DNA of 64,000 bases from CADCVT01 sp036389155 (GTDB lineage Bacteria; Actinomycetota; Thermoleophilia; Solirubrobacterales; Solirubrobacteraceae). A program made the position numbers and the translations under genes. The notes beneath the pieces were generated by a model that was given only the letters and a program-made list of their open reading frames with translations, was not told where the DNA came from and did not search any database. This document shows, piece after piece, positions 54,913-63,520 of this stretch. Each line of letters begins with the position of its first letter. Position 1 is the stretch's first letter. The stretch covers positions 62,001 through 126,000 of the forward strand of contig DASVQN010000050.1 in NCBI GenBank assembly GCA_036389155.1, in the 5' to 3' direction.

Positions 54913-57091
54913 GGAGCCGGTGGAGGGGGAGCCCGCGAAGGGGTCGCCGCCGGCCGCGCGCGAAGCGGCCGCGCCGGTGGAGCCGCCGCCGGTCGCGCGC
55001 GAAGCGGCCGCGCCGGTGGAGCCGCCGCCGGTCGCGCCTCCTCCACCCGCGCCCGCTCCGGGGCCCCCCGCCGCGACGGCTGTCCTGCCTGACCCGCGGT
55101 ATCCGCGGCCTATCCAGGACAGCCGACGCGGTGAGGTCGCGCTCACGACCCTCGCCGTCGCCGCGGTCCTCTCCGCGATCGCCTTCGTCGCCGGCGGCGG
55201 GCAGTCGCTCGCCTCGACGACGCGCGTGGAGATGGCGCTGCTGCTCGTCGGCGGCCTTGCCGTCGCCGCGACGATCCTCCTCGCGCCGGAGGGGACGCGG
55301 GTCAGGGGCGGGGTCGCCCTCGGCCTCCTCGTCGCGCTCGCCGCGCTGGCCGCCCTGTCGATCTCGTGGGCCGTCCAGCCGTCGAACGCGTGGCTCGAGG
55401 CGAACCGGCTCTTCGCGTACGCCGCCGCGTTCGCGGCCGCGCTCGCGCTCGCGCGGATCGCCCCGCACCGCTGGCCGAGCGTCATCGGCGGCGTCGTGCT
55501 CGCGACCACCGTCGTCTCCGGCTACGCCCTGGCGACGAAGCTCTTCCCCGAGTGGCTGAACGAGTTCGAGCTGTTCGCGCGCCTGCGCGAGCCGTTCGGC
55601 TACTGGAACGCGGTCGGGCTGATGGGCGCGCTCGCCGTCCCCGGCTGCCTGTGGCTCGGCGCGCGCCGCGAGGGCGACCCGCTCGTCAGCGCCCTCGCCT
55701 TCCCCGCGCTCGGGATCTGCCTCAGCGCGACGCTCATGGCCTACTCCCGCGGGGCGCTGCTCGCCGCCGGCGCCGGCGCGATCGTCTGGTTCGTCCTCGT
55801 CCCGCTGCGGCTGCGCGGCGCGACCGTGCTCATCGCGGGCGCGGCCGGCGCGGCGATGATCGCCGCGTGGTCGTTCGGCCAGGACGCCCTCTCCACCGAC
55901 CGCGCCGCGCTCGACGACCGCTCGGTCGCGGGCCACGAGCTGCTGGTCCTCGTGCTCTTCGTCGTGGCGATCCTCTACGTCGTCGGCCTCGCCGCCGGCT
56001 TCATCGCCGACGCCCGCCCGATGCGGCGAGGCGGGCGCAAGCGCGCCGGGATCGTCCTGGTCGTCGCGCTCGCGCTCACGCCCGTCGCCGCGGCGGGCGC
56101 GCTCGCCACCACCGACGAGGGCCTCGGGGGCAGCCTCGACAACGCCTGGACCTCGCTCACCGACACGAGCGCCGTCGGCCCCGCCAACGACCCGAGCCGC
56201 CTGACCGCCACCGGCAGCGTGCGCTCGCGCTACTGGGCCGAGGCGCTGGAGATGTGGCGGGACGAGCCGATCGCCGGCCTCGGCGCCGGCGGCTACGCCA
56301 CGGCCCGGCCGCTGTACCGCGAGGACCTCCTCGACGTCCAGCACGCGCACGGCTACGTCCCCGAGACCATGGCCGAGCTAGGCCTGCTCGGCCTGGCCAT
56401 CAGCATCGCCCTGCTCGTCGCGTGGATCGTCGCGGCGCGCACCGCGATCCTCGCCGCGCGGGAGCCGGAGCGAGCCGGCCTCGTCACGCTGGCCGCGACC
56501 GCCGTCGTCCTCGGCGCGCACGCGTCGATCGACTGGACCTGGTCGATTCCGGCGACCGCCGTGACGGGGCTCCTCTGCGCGGGTTGGGTCGCCGGCCGCG
56601 GCCCGGAGCTCGCGCGCACCGCTCCCCGCCGCGCCCTCGCCGCCAGGGACCCGCGTCGTGTCGTCCCCGCCCTCCTCGTGACCGCCCTCGCGCTCTTCGC
56701 CGCCTGGACCGCGTGGCAGCCGCTGCGCTCCAGCGACGCGTCCGACGAGGCGATCACCGCACTCGACCGCGGCGACGTCGCCGCGGCCCGCGAGCACGCG
56801 CAGACCGCGCGCGACCGCAACCCGCTCAGCGTCGAGCCGCTCTTCGACCTCGCGACGATCGCCCACACGAGCGGCGACAAGGACGGCGCCGAGCGCGCGC
56901 TCGAGGAGGCGGCGCGGCTGCAGCCCGCCAACTGGGTCCCGTGGATGCGGCTGACGGACTACCGGCTGTTCGAGCAGCAGGACCCGCGCGGCGCGCTGGA
57001 CGCGGTCAAGGTCGCCGTCTACCTCAACCCGCGCTCGTGGGACGTCGCGCAGCGCTACTTCGACGTCACCCGCAAGTTGGGTGGAGGGTGA
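54878..57091 (+). CDS. O-antigen ligase-like membrane protein with C-terminal TPR-like domain
   Basis: A 737-residue protein: a Pro/Ala/Glu-rich cytoplasmic leader containing two copies of AREAAAPVEPPPV, then about 12 membrane helices with the family segments FGYWNAVGLMGALAVPGCLWLG, MAYSRGALLAAGAGAIVW and the outer-loop EPIAGLGAGGYATARPLYRED ending HAHGYVPETMAELGLLGL, and a soluble tail of TPR-like helices (DVAAAREHAQTARDRNPLSVEPLFDLATIAH). It is a paralogue of the gene at 40454. It probably polymerises or ligates glycan outside the membrane. GTG 54878 is used; GTG 54919 is a later alternative. Confidence 0.86.
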   Translation: MSETLSAVDSAREPVEGEPAKGSPPAAREAAAPVEPPPVAREAAAPVEPPPVAPPPPAPAPGPPAATAVLPDPRYPRPIQDSRRGEVALTTLAVAAVLSAIAFVAGGGQSLASTTRVEMALLLVGGLAVAATILLAPEGTRVRGGVALGLLVALAALAALSISWAVQPSNAWLEANRLFAYAAAFAAALALARIAPHRWPSVIGGVVLATTVVSGYALATKLFPEWLNEFELFARLREPFGYWNAVGLMGALAVPGCLWLGARREGDPLVSALAFPALGICLSATLMAYSRGALLAAGAGAIVWFVLVPLRLRGATVLIAGAAGAAMIAAWSFGQDALSTDRAALDDRSVAGHELLVLVLFVVAILYVVGLAAGFIADARPMRRGGRKRAGIVLVVALALTPVAAAGALATTDEGLGGSLDNAWTSLTDTSAVGPANDPSRLTATGSVRSRYWAEALEMWRDEPIAGLGAGGYATARPLYREDLLDVQHAHGYVPETMAELGLLGLAISIALLVAWIVAARTAILAAREPERAGLVTLAATAVVLGAHASIDWTWSIPATAVTGLLCAGWVAGRGPELARTAPRRALAARDPRRVVPALLVTALALFAAWTAWQPLRSSDASDEAITALDRGDVAAAREHAQTARDRNPLSVEPLFDLATIAHTSGDKDGAERALEEAARLQPANWVPWMRLTDYRLFEQQDPRGALDAVKVAVYLNPRSWDVAQRYFDVTRKLGGG
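54956..55033 (+). repeat. Exact 39-bp tandem repeat in the ligase leader
   Basis: Two identical 39-bp units (54956-54994 and 54995-55033) encode AREAAAPVEPPPV twice. A related GCGCGAAGCGGCCGCG string occurs at about 53708 in the preceding glycosyltransferase gene. Confidence 0.75.
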
Positions 57092-58572
57092 GCCGCACCC
57101 TCGTCGCCGCCGTCCTCGTCCTCCTGACCCTCGCCGCCCCCGCGGCCGCGAGCACGAGCCAGGAGTCGATGTTCCAGGACGACGACCACCTGATCTACCC
57201 GAAGGACGACGCGGTCGTCGAGCGCACCCTGGACGAGCTGAAGCGCCTCGGCGTCGACCGCCTGCGCATCACCGTCGCCTGGCGCGCGATCGCGCCCGGC
57301 AACGAGCGGGACGAGAAGCCCGCGTTCGACGCGACCGACCCGGGCGCCTATCCCGAGACGGCGTGGGCCAACTACGACCGCGTGATCCGGCTGGCGTCCG
57401 AGCGCGCGATCGGCGTGAACCTCAACGTCACCGCCCCGGCTCCGGACTGGGCGACGGGGACTCCGGGCCGCGAGGACATCGACGCCGTCTACGCGCCCGA
57501 CGCCGGCGAGTTCGGCAACTTCGTCAAGGCCGTGGCGACGCGCTACCGCGACGTCGACTTCTGGTCGCTGTACAACGAGCCCAACCAGGCGGCGTGGCTG
57601 AGCCCGCAGTGGGTCAAGGACGCGGGCGGCGAGTGGGAGGAGGCGTCGCCGCGCCACTACCGCGCGCTGGTCGACGCCGCGTGGAACGCGCTGCAGGCCA
57701 CCGGCCACGGCGGCGACACGATCCTCGTCGGCGAGACCGCGCCGAAGGGCCTGCGCACCAACCGCGGCGAGACGCGCTCGATCGACGCGCTGCGCTTCCT
57801 GCGCCGCCTGTACTGCGTCGACGACAACCTGCTCCTGCTGCGCGGCAAGGAGGCGACCCAGCACGGCTGCCCGACGAGCGACGCGCAGGACGCCTTCCCC
57901 CGCGACCACCCCGCCCTCTTTCAGGCGACCGGCTACGCGCACCATCCGTACGAGCTGATCTTCGCGCCGAGCACGAAGCCGTCGTGGAAGGACTGGGCGA
58001 CGACGGGGAACCTGCCGGTGCTCCAGGACTACCTGCGCAGGCTGCGCGCGCGCTACGGCCAGCGGGGCGGGATGCCGCTCTACCTGACCGAGTACGGCTA
58101 CCAGACCAACCCGCCCGACCGCTTCGGCGTGACGTGGGCCCGGCAGGCGGCGTACCTCGCGCAGGCCGAGCACATCGCGGCGCGCAACAGCGGCGTGCGC
58201 GCGCTCTCGCAGTTCCTGCTCTTCGACGGCGGCAGCCCGGTCTCGCGCACGTTCCAGACGGGGCTGAGGACCGTGGCCGGGAAGGCGAAGCCGTCGCTGC
58301 GCGGCTACCGCTTCCCGATCGACGTGACCCGGCGCGGCTCGCGGCTGACCGTGTGGGGGCTGGCCCGCCCCGCCGCGCCCGGCTCGCGGCCGCAGTACGC
58401 GATCGAGTTCCGCCGCCGGGGGTCCACGCGCTGGCGGCGCATCGCGACCGCGCGCGGCGGCGCCGGCGCCGGCTACGTCACCAAGCGTCTGCGCGCGCCC
58501 GGCCGCGGGGCGGTCAGGCTGCGGTGGGAGCGGCTGACGAGTCGCGCCGCGGCGGTGCCGGGGCGTCGATGA
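57088..58572 (+). CDS. Secreted clan GH-A glycosidase-like protein
   Basis: A 494-residue exported protein with signal LVAAVLVLLTLAAPAAAS and a TIM-barrel glycosidase domain: RLRITVAWRAIAPG, the acid/base motif FWSLYNEPNQAAW, and the probable nucleophile in LYLTEYGYQTNPP. The C-terminal about 90 residues form a small beta domain rich in Arg (FRRRGSTRWRRI, RLRWERL). Such proteins resemble GH5/GH39-type enzymes; in polysaccharide loci they often trim or release the polymer. The GTG start overlaps the ligase stop by 4 bp. It is the last gene of the long plus-strand run, and its 3' end overlaps the convergent GT4 by 59 bp. Confidence 0.82.
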   Translation: MSRTLVAAVLVLLTLAAPAAASTSQESMFQDDDHLIYPKDDAVVERTLDELKRLGVDRLRITVAWRAIAPGNERDEKPAFDATDPGAYPETAWANYDRVIRLASERAIGVNLNVTAPAPDWATGTPGREDIDAVYAPDAGEFGNFVKAVATRYRDVDFWSLYNEPNQAAWLSPQWVKDAGGEWEEASPRHYRALVDAAWNALQATGHGGDTILVGETAPKGLRTNRGETRSIDALRFLRRLYCVDDNLLLLRGKEATQHGCPTSDAQDAFPRDHPALFQATGYAHHPYELIFAPSTKPSWKDWATTGNLPVLQDYLRRLRARYGQRGGMPLYLTEYGYQTNPPDRFGVTWARQAAYLAQAEHIAARNSGVRALSQFLLFDGGSPVSRTFQTGLRTVAGKAKPSLRGYRFPIDVTRRGSRLTVWGLARPAAPGSRPQYAIEFRRRGSTRWRRIATARGGAGAGYVTKRLRAPGRGAVRLRWERLTSRAAAVPGRR

Positions 58573-59719
58573 GCTCCAGCGGCAGCGCGCCGTGGCCCTG
58601 CAGGTCGCACACGCGCGTGAGCAGCGCCTCGTACTGGTCGGTCACCGCGTCCCACGAGTAGCGGCGGGCTCGCTCGCGCGCCCGCCGGCGGTACTCGGCG
58701 ACGAGCGAGGGATCGTCGAAGAGCCGCTCGAGCTGGGCGGTGAGCGAGGGCACGCCCTCCGCGCCGCGGAACAGCACCCCGGCGTCGCCGACCGTCTCGA
58801 CGTTCGGCGCGTGGTCGTTGACGAGCACGCAGTTGCCGGCGGCCAGCGCCTCGAGGATCACCGGGTGCGTGCCCCCCACCTCGGTCGGCGCGCAGAACAC
58901 GTACGCGTGGCGCTGCAGCTCCCAGTAGCCGCGCCCGAACACGTACCCGGGGAACACGACGCGCGGATCGCCCTTGCGGTGGACCTGCTTGATGTACTCG
59001 CCGGCGTACGGCGCGCCGCCGACGACGACGAGCTTCATCCCGCGCGCGCGGTCGGCGGGGATGCGCGCGAACGCCTCGACGAGCAGGTGCGGGTTGTTCT
59101 CGGGCTCCAGCCGCCCGACGAAGAGGACGTACTTGCGCGGCTCGAGCCCGAGGCGCTCGAGCGTGCCCGTCCCGCCGGGGGTGGGCGGGGACTCCATCTC
59201 CACGCCGTAGGGGATCACGCCGATCCGCCGGCCGTAGCGGCGCTCGAAGACGTCGGCGACGACGTGCGAGTCGGTGAGCGCCTCGTCCGCCCACCGCGGC
59301 GCGCCCGCCTCGGCGAAGCGCAGGTACGCCTTCGCGGGACCGGGCCACTTCGAGCGGTCCGAGTCGAGCCCGTCGACGTTGATCACCGTCGGGATCCCCG
59401 CCGCGCGGGTGATGAGGCACAGCGGGCTGTTGCCGGCGATGAAGAACAGGGCGACGTCCGGCTTCTCTGCGCGCGCGGTGTGCACCGCGCTGAGCAGCGT
59501 GTGCGTGAACGTGTCGAGGTACTTGTTGCGGATCGTCGGGAGGTGGACCAGCCGCGCGCCGCGGTACTGCTTGAGCGAGCGGTCGACGACGTGCGGGCGG
59601 CAGTAGACGACGACTTCGTGACCGCGCGCGCTCAGGCGGCTGGCCAGTTGCTCGGCCGCCGTCTCGAAACCGCTGTACGAGGCGGGGATGCCCCGTGTTC
59701 CCAGGATCGCGACCTTCAC
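58514..59719 (-). CDS. DUF1972/RgpA-type family 4 glycosyltransferase
   Basis: A 401-residue GT-B enzyme whose N-terminus (VAILGTRGIPASYSGFETAAEQLASRLSARGHEVVVYCR) is the DUF1972 signature of rhamnosyltransferase-type enzymes such as RgpA/WsaE; then VINVDGLDSDRSKWP, PYGVEMESPP, VLFVGRLEPENNPHLLVEAF and APTEVGGTHPVILEALAAGNCV. It likely transfers rhamnose or a related sugar. The GTG at 59719 overlaps the stop of the gene upstream by 4 bp (GTGA). It is the last gene of a minus-strand set with the next two entries. Confidence 0.88.
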   Translation of the reverse strand: MKVAILGTRGIPASYSGFETAAEQLASRLSARGHEVVVYCRPHVVDRSLKQYRGARLVHLPTIRNKYLDTFTHTLLSAVHTARAEKPDVALFFIAGNSPLCLITRAAGIPTVINVDGLDSDRSKWPGPAKAYLRFAEAGAPRWADEALTDSHVVADVFERRYGRRIGVIPYGVEMESPPTPGGTGTLERLGLEPRKYVLFVGRLEPENNPHLLVEAFARIPADRARGMKLVVVGGAPYAGEYIKQVHRKGDPRVVFPGYVFGRGYWELQRHAYVFCAPTEVGGTHPVILEALAAGNCVLVNDHAPNVETVGDAGVLFRGAEGVPSLTAQLERLFDDPSLVAEYRRRARERARRYSWDAVTDQYEALLTRVCDLQGHGALPLELIDAPAPPRRDSSAAPTAA

Positions 59720-60684
59720 GTGCTCATGGCGAGGCTATACGCCTCGATGTGGGCCCGGGCGCACGCGGCCCACGAGTGGCGCCGGTCCCGGACGGGTCGG
59801 GGAGGGTTGGCCAGCGCGTCGGCGAGGGCGTCGATGTCGCCGGCCGGCACGACGAGCGCGTGGCCGCCGACGACCTCCTCGATCGCGTCGTTGCGCACGG
59901 CGATCACCGGCGTGCCCGCGTGGAGGGCCTCGGCGACGGTGAAGCCGAAGCCCTCGTGCCGGCTGGGGTGGACGAGGGCCGCGGCGTGCGCATGGAGCGC
60001 GGCGAGCTCGTCGGTCGTGACCCGGCCGGCGAGCCGCACGAGCGGCTGGTGGGCGGTGACGCTGCCCACGAGGACGAGCGGGAGCGGCTCGGCGGTGCGG
60101 CTCGCGTAGCGGGCGTGGGCGGCGAGCAGCGCCGCGACGTCCTTGCGCGGCTCGGCGTCGCCGACGTAGAGGAAGTGGCGCGGATCGCCGCGTGTCTCGA
60201 CTTCGACCTGCTGCCCGGGGCCGTAGGGCGCGACGACGATGCGCTTCAGCCCCCAGCGCCGCTCGAGATCGCGCCTCGTCACGTCCGTGCCGCAGATGAC
60301 GACGTCCGCGCGCTGGGCGGCGCGACGAAGGGCGCGGGTGGCGAACGAGCGGTAGCGCGCGTCGAACCAGGAGGGCTCCACCTCGTAGGCGACGTCGTGC
60401 ACGGTGACGACCTGCGGCCGGCGCCCGTGCCGGATGTGCGCGGGCATCGGATGGTGGACGAGGTCGGCGCCGTGGCGCCGCAGCCGCCCCTGGGTCCAGG
60501 CGACGTCGCTCGCGAGGTTGCGCAGGCTCCCGAGGCCGCCACCGGCGGGAGGGCGGCGGCGGTCGTTCTGGGCCTCGACGACGTCGACGCCCTCCGCCCT
60601 GAGGGCGGGGACCAGCCGCTCGACGTACACGCCGCCGCCGGTCGGGCCGCGACGGACGAAGGTGGTGTCGATCAGAACGCGCAC
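59716..60684 (-). CDS. Family 4 glycosyltransferase
   Basis: A 322-residue GT-B enzyme, on the short side for the family: VLIDTTFVRRGPTGGGVYVERLVPAL, VVTVHDVAYEVEPSWFD, VVAPYGPGQQ, FLYVGDAEPRKDVAALLAAHARYA and HPSRHEGFGFTVAEALHAGTPVIAV with the Glu-x7-Glu pair. The GTG at 60684 is chosen because the first strand follows immediately; it overlaps the methyltransferase gene by 13 bp. Substrate unknown. Confidence 0.86.
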   Translation of the reverse strand: MRVLIDTTFVRRGPTGGGVYVERLVPALRAEGVDVVEAQNDRRRPPAGGGLGSLRNLASDVAWTQGRLRRHGADLVHHPMPAHIRHGRRPQVVTVHDVAYEVEPSWFDARYRSFATRALRRAAQRADVVICGTDVTRRDLERRWGLKRIVVAPYGPGQQVEVETRGDPRHFLYVGDAEPRKDVAALLAAHARYASRTAEPLPLVLVGSVTAHQPLVRLAGRVTTDELAALHAHAAALVHPSRHEGFGFTVAEALHAGTPVIAVRNDAIEEVVGGHALVVPAGDIDALADALANPPRPVRDRRHSWAACARAHIEAYSLAMST

Positions 60685-61262
60685 GCGAGCAGGTGGCCGC
60701 CGCCGCGCGTCAGCGCGATCGTCTCGAAGCCGGCGTCCGTCAGGACGGTGCGCAGCGTGGTCGCCGTGAAGAAGCGCAGGTGGTCGGCGTAGGGCGAGAA
60801 GTGCTCGGCAAATCTGCGCTCGCTTAGAGCGAGCTGGATTCGCTGGCGGCGGCGGTGGTCGGGCGTCGTGAGCAGGAGCGGCCCGCCGGGCCTCAGCACG
60901 CGCCGGAGCTCCGAGCAGAACGCGCCGACGTCGACGACGTGCTCGATCACCTCGCCGGCCCACACCGCCTCGACCTCGTCGCCCGCGAGCGGGAGCGGCT
61001 CGCCGGCGTTCGCACGGCGCACGTCCGTCAGCTCGGGGAAGCGCGCGCGCAGGCGGCGGAGCGGCTCGTCGGCGACGTCGACCGCGATCGGCCGCGCGCC
61101 GGCCCCGGCCATCGCGGCGCTGAACGCCCCCTCGCCGCAGCCCACGTCGAGGACGTGCGCGCCGTCCGGCAGGTGCGCGAGCAGGAAGTCGCGCCGCAGC
61201 GCGAAGAGCTCGGGCTCGGCGCCCTCGGGGACGGCCGCCCAGACGTCGTCGACGTAGGTCAC
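60672..61262 (-). CDS. SAM-dependent class I methyltransferase
   Basis: A 196-residue methyltransferase with the SAM loop HVLDVGCGEGAFSAAMAGAGA, the acidic ribose contact VDVADEPLRRL, AVWAGEVIEHVVDVGAFCSELRRVLRPGG for motifs II-III and LLTTPDH. This Methyltransf_11/23 pattern is frequent in polysaccharide clusters, where it O-methylates sugars or caps chains. The GTG at 61262 is overlapped (GTGA) by the stop of a possible 22-residue leader peptide. The two GT4 genes downstream are coupled to it. Confidence 0.86.
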   Translation of the reverse strand: MTYVDDVWAAVPEGAEPELFALRRDFLLAHLPDGAHVLDVGCGEGAFSAAMAGAGARPIAVDVADEPLRRLRARFPELTDVRRANAGEPLPLAGDEVEAVWAGEVIEHVVDVGAFCSELRRVLRPGGPLLLTTPDHRRRQRIQLALSERRFAEHFSPYADHLRFFTATTLRTVLTDAGFETIALTRGGGHLLACAF

Positions 61263-61327
61263 CGCGCGCGCCCGCCCGCGGCGGACGGCGGCCCGGCCGG
61301 CGCGACCTGGTCGAGGAGGAGCGGCAT
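61259..61327 (-). CDS. Possible 22-residue leader peptide coupled to the methyltransferase
   Basis: ATG 61327 opens a short frame (MPLLLDQVAPAGPPSAAGG...) ending in a TGA that overlaps the methyltransferase GTG by 4 bp. GACAAT lies 8 nt before its ATG, resembling a leaderless promoter. It may be a real coupling peptide or simply a chance frame in the spacer. Confidence 0.3.
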   Translation of the reverse strand: MPLLLDQVAPAGPPSAAGGRAR

Positions 61328-61345
61328 CGGGGAGGATTGTCCGCG

Positions 61346-62356
61346 ATGCCGCGCCTGCTCGCCGTCTGCGCCGTCCCCTTCCCCGGTGGGGCGGAGATCG
61401 TCGCGGTCCGTCTGCTGCGGTCCCTGGCGCGCCGCGGGTGGTCGGTCACGCTCGCCGCGCCCGGTGCGGGGCCGCTGCTCGACACCGCCGTGCGCGAGGG
61501 CTGGAGAGCGGAGGAGCTGCACGTCGGCGGGCTCCGGCGCGGCGCCGGAGCGCGGGCCGTCACGTCCTTCCCGAAGGCCCGGCGCCTGGCTGCCGCCCAC
61601 GACGTCGTCCTGCTCAACGGCGGCGTCCCCGCGCGGCTCCTCCCCGCCGTCGGCGGCGTCGCGAGGACCGCGCTCTTCGTCCACGACCTGGTGCGGCGCG
61701 TGCCGTCGCACTGGCGCGGCGCGGACGTCGTCCTGGCGAACTCGCGCGCGGTGGCGGAGCGGCTCGCGCCGCTCGAGGCGCGCGCGGTGGGCGTGCCGGT
61801 GGAGGCGGCGCCGCGGGCGGTCGCGCCGCCGTGGGAGCGCGACGCCGCGCCGGTGATCGGCTTCGTCGGGCGGCTCGAGCCGCGCAAGGCGCCGCTCGAC
61901 CTGATCCGCGCCGCTCCGGCCATCCGTCGCGCGCGGCCGGACGCGCGCATCGTCGTCGTCGGCGGCGACCCCTTCGGCTCGCGCGGCTACGCCGAGGCGG
62001 TCCGCCAGGCGCGCGGGGTCGAGCACTTCGGGTGGGTCGACGACGCGGCCGGCCTGATGCGGCACCTCGACGTCCTCGTCGTGCCGAGCCGCGAGGAGCC
62101 GTTCGGCGCCGTCGCGGCGGAGGCGATGGTGGCGGGAACGCCCGTCGTCGCGACGCGGGTCGACGGGCTGCGGGAGGTCGTCGAGGACGGGGTCACGGGT
62201 GCGCTCGTCCGGCCGAACCGGCCGAGCGAGCTCGCGGCGGCGACGGTGCGCGTCCTCGCGCGCCGCGACGAGCTGGGCGCCGCGGCGAGGCGCCGCGCGG
62301 GACGCTTCGCCGCCGAGGCGTTCGCCGACCGCGTCGAGCCGCTGCTCACGCCATGA
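61346..62356 (+). CDS. Family 4 glycosyltransferase
   Basis: A 336-residue GT-B enzyme: RLLAVCAVPFPGGAEIVAVRLLRSLARRGW, LFVHDLVRRVPSHW, VIGFVGRLEPRKAPLDLIRAA, VVVGGDPFGSRGY and PSREEPFGAVAAEAMVAGTPVVAT. ATG 61346 is chosen; a TTG 9 nt earlier is in frame. The divergent methyltransferase gene starts 83 bp away. It overlaps the next GT4 gene by 4 bp. Confidence 0.87.
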   Translation: MPRLLAVCAVPFPGGAEIVAVRLLRSLARRGWSVTLAAPGAGPLLDTAVREGWRAEELHVGGLRRGAGARAVTSFPKARRLAAAHDVVLLNGGVPARLLPAVGGVARTALFVHDLVRRVPSHWRGADVVLANSRAVAERLAPLEARAVGVPVEAAPRAVAPPWERDAAPVIGFVGRLEPRKAPLDLIRAAPAIRRARPDARIVVVGGDPFGSRGYAEAVRQARGVEHFGWVDDAAGLMRHLDVLVVPSREEPFGAVAAEAMVAGTPVVATRVDGLREVVEDGVTGALVRPNRPSELAAATVRVLARRDELGAAARRRAGRFAAEAFADRVEPLLTP

Positions 62357-63270
62357 GGGTCGCCTTCGACTCGCGCCCCGCGCGTGACCCGCGCGGCATC
62401 GGCCGCTACGTGCGCTGCCTGCTGCCCGCGCTGCGCGAGACCGCGCCGGCCGGCGCCGAGATCGTCGAGACGAACCGCCCGGGCCACGCCGACGTCTTCC
62501 ACTCGCCGTGGATCGACGGGGCGCTGCTGCGCTCGCCCGTCCGGCAGGTGGTCACCCTGCACGACCTCATCCCGCTGCGCCGCCGCGCCGAGTACCTGCG
62601 CACCGGCCTGCGCTTCCGCCTGCGCTACCTCGCGGTGCAGCGCGCCACGCTCGTCATCGTCCCCACGCAGGCCGTCGCGCGCGACGCGATCGAGCACCTG
62701 GGCCTCGACCCGGCGCGCGTGCGCACGATCGGCGAGGCGCCGGCGCCGGCGTTCGTCCCGCGCCGCTCGGAGGACGTCGCCGCCGCGCGCCGCGCGCACG
62801 GCGTTCCGGACGAGTACCTCCTCTGGGTCGGCGGCCTCGAGCACCCCGAGCCGCGCAAGCGCGTCGCCGCGCTCGCCGCTGCGCCGCGCTCACTCCCCCT
62901 CGTCCTCGCCGGTCCCGCCAGCCGCTGGGCGCGCGAGCTCGACGACGTCATCGTGACCGGCCACGTCCCGGACGACGAGCTGGCCGCGCTCTACACCGGC
63001 GCCCGCGCGCTGGTCTTCGCTTCCGACGACGAGGGCTTCGGCCTGCCGCCCGTCGAGGCGCTCGCGTGCGGTACGCCCGTGGTGGCATGCGACGTCCCGG
63101 CGCTGCGCGAGGTCCTCGGCGACCGCGCCACCTTCGTAGATCGCGACGACCTTTCCGGCCTCATCCTCGCCGCGGAGGGCGCACGGCGGCCGGCGCCGGA
63201 GCCTCCGCCGCTGACGTGGCAGGACGCGGCGCGCGCGACGTGGCGCGCGTACGAGGCCGCGCTGGCCTAG
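62353..63270 (+). CDS. Family 4 glycosyltransferase
   Basis: A 305-residue GT-B enzyme, short but complete: VAFDSRPARDPRGIGRYVRCLLPAL, FHSPWIDGALL, VVTLHDLIPLRRRAEYLR, LLWVGGLEHPEPRKRVAALAA and FASDDEGFGLPPVEALACGTPVVAC. The IGRY motif near the N-terminus and HDLIPL are typical of mannosyl/rhamnosyl transferases of this family. ATG 62353 overlaps the previous stop. Its TAG stop is fused with that of the small convergent gene in CTAG (63267-63270). Confidence 0.87.
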   Translation: MRVAFDSRPARDPRGIGRYVRCLLPALRETAPAGAEIVETNRPGHADVFHSPWIDGALLRSPVRQVVTLHDLIPLRRRAEYLRTGLRFRLRYLAVQRATLVIVPTQAVARDAIEHLGLDPARVRTIGEAPAPAFVPRRSEDVAAARRAHGVPDEYLLWVGGLEHPEPRKRVAALAAAPRSLPLVLAGPASRWARELDDVIVTGHVPDDELAALYTGARALVFASDDEGFGLPPVEALACGTPVVACDVPALREVLGDRATFVDRDDLSGLILAAEGARRPAPEPPPLTWQDAARATWRAYEAALA

Positions 63271-63422
63271 CCGAGCTGCGCGAGGACCTCGTCGTCCGTC
63301 GGGCGCAGCGAGCGCAGGGCGCGGACGCCCGCGATCCATTCGGCGACGGCGGCGGAGACGAGCAGGTCGGCCTGCTCGGCGCTGATGTGAACCGTGGTGC
63401 GACGGAGGTGCAGCGGAATCAT
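63267..63422 (-). CDS. Small hypothetical protein, 51 residues
   Basis: The frame from ATG 63422 gives a soluble, mainly helical peptide: IPLHLRRTTVHISAEQADLL, VSAAVAEWIAGVRALRSL, RPTDDEVLAQLG. AAGGGA ends 6 nt before the ATG and can act as a ribosome site. Codon third positions are G/C rich. Its stop is shared with the convergent GT4 gene through CTAG. Family not recognised. Confidence 0.55.
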   Translation of the reverse strand: MIPLHLRRTTVHISAEQADLLVSAAVAEWIAGVRALRSLRPTDDEVLAQLG

Positions 63423-63520
63423 CGGGAGTCCCTTCCTTCAGCGACCGCGAAGTTGCTGTGCGCAAGCCTCCCTCGGCTGAACCCCGAAGGCAAGGGATTC
63501 GACGGATGTTGGAGCGATCG

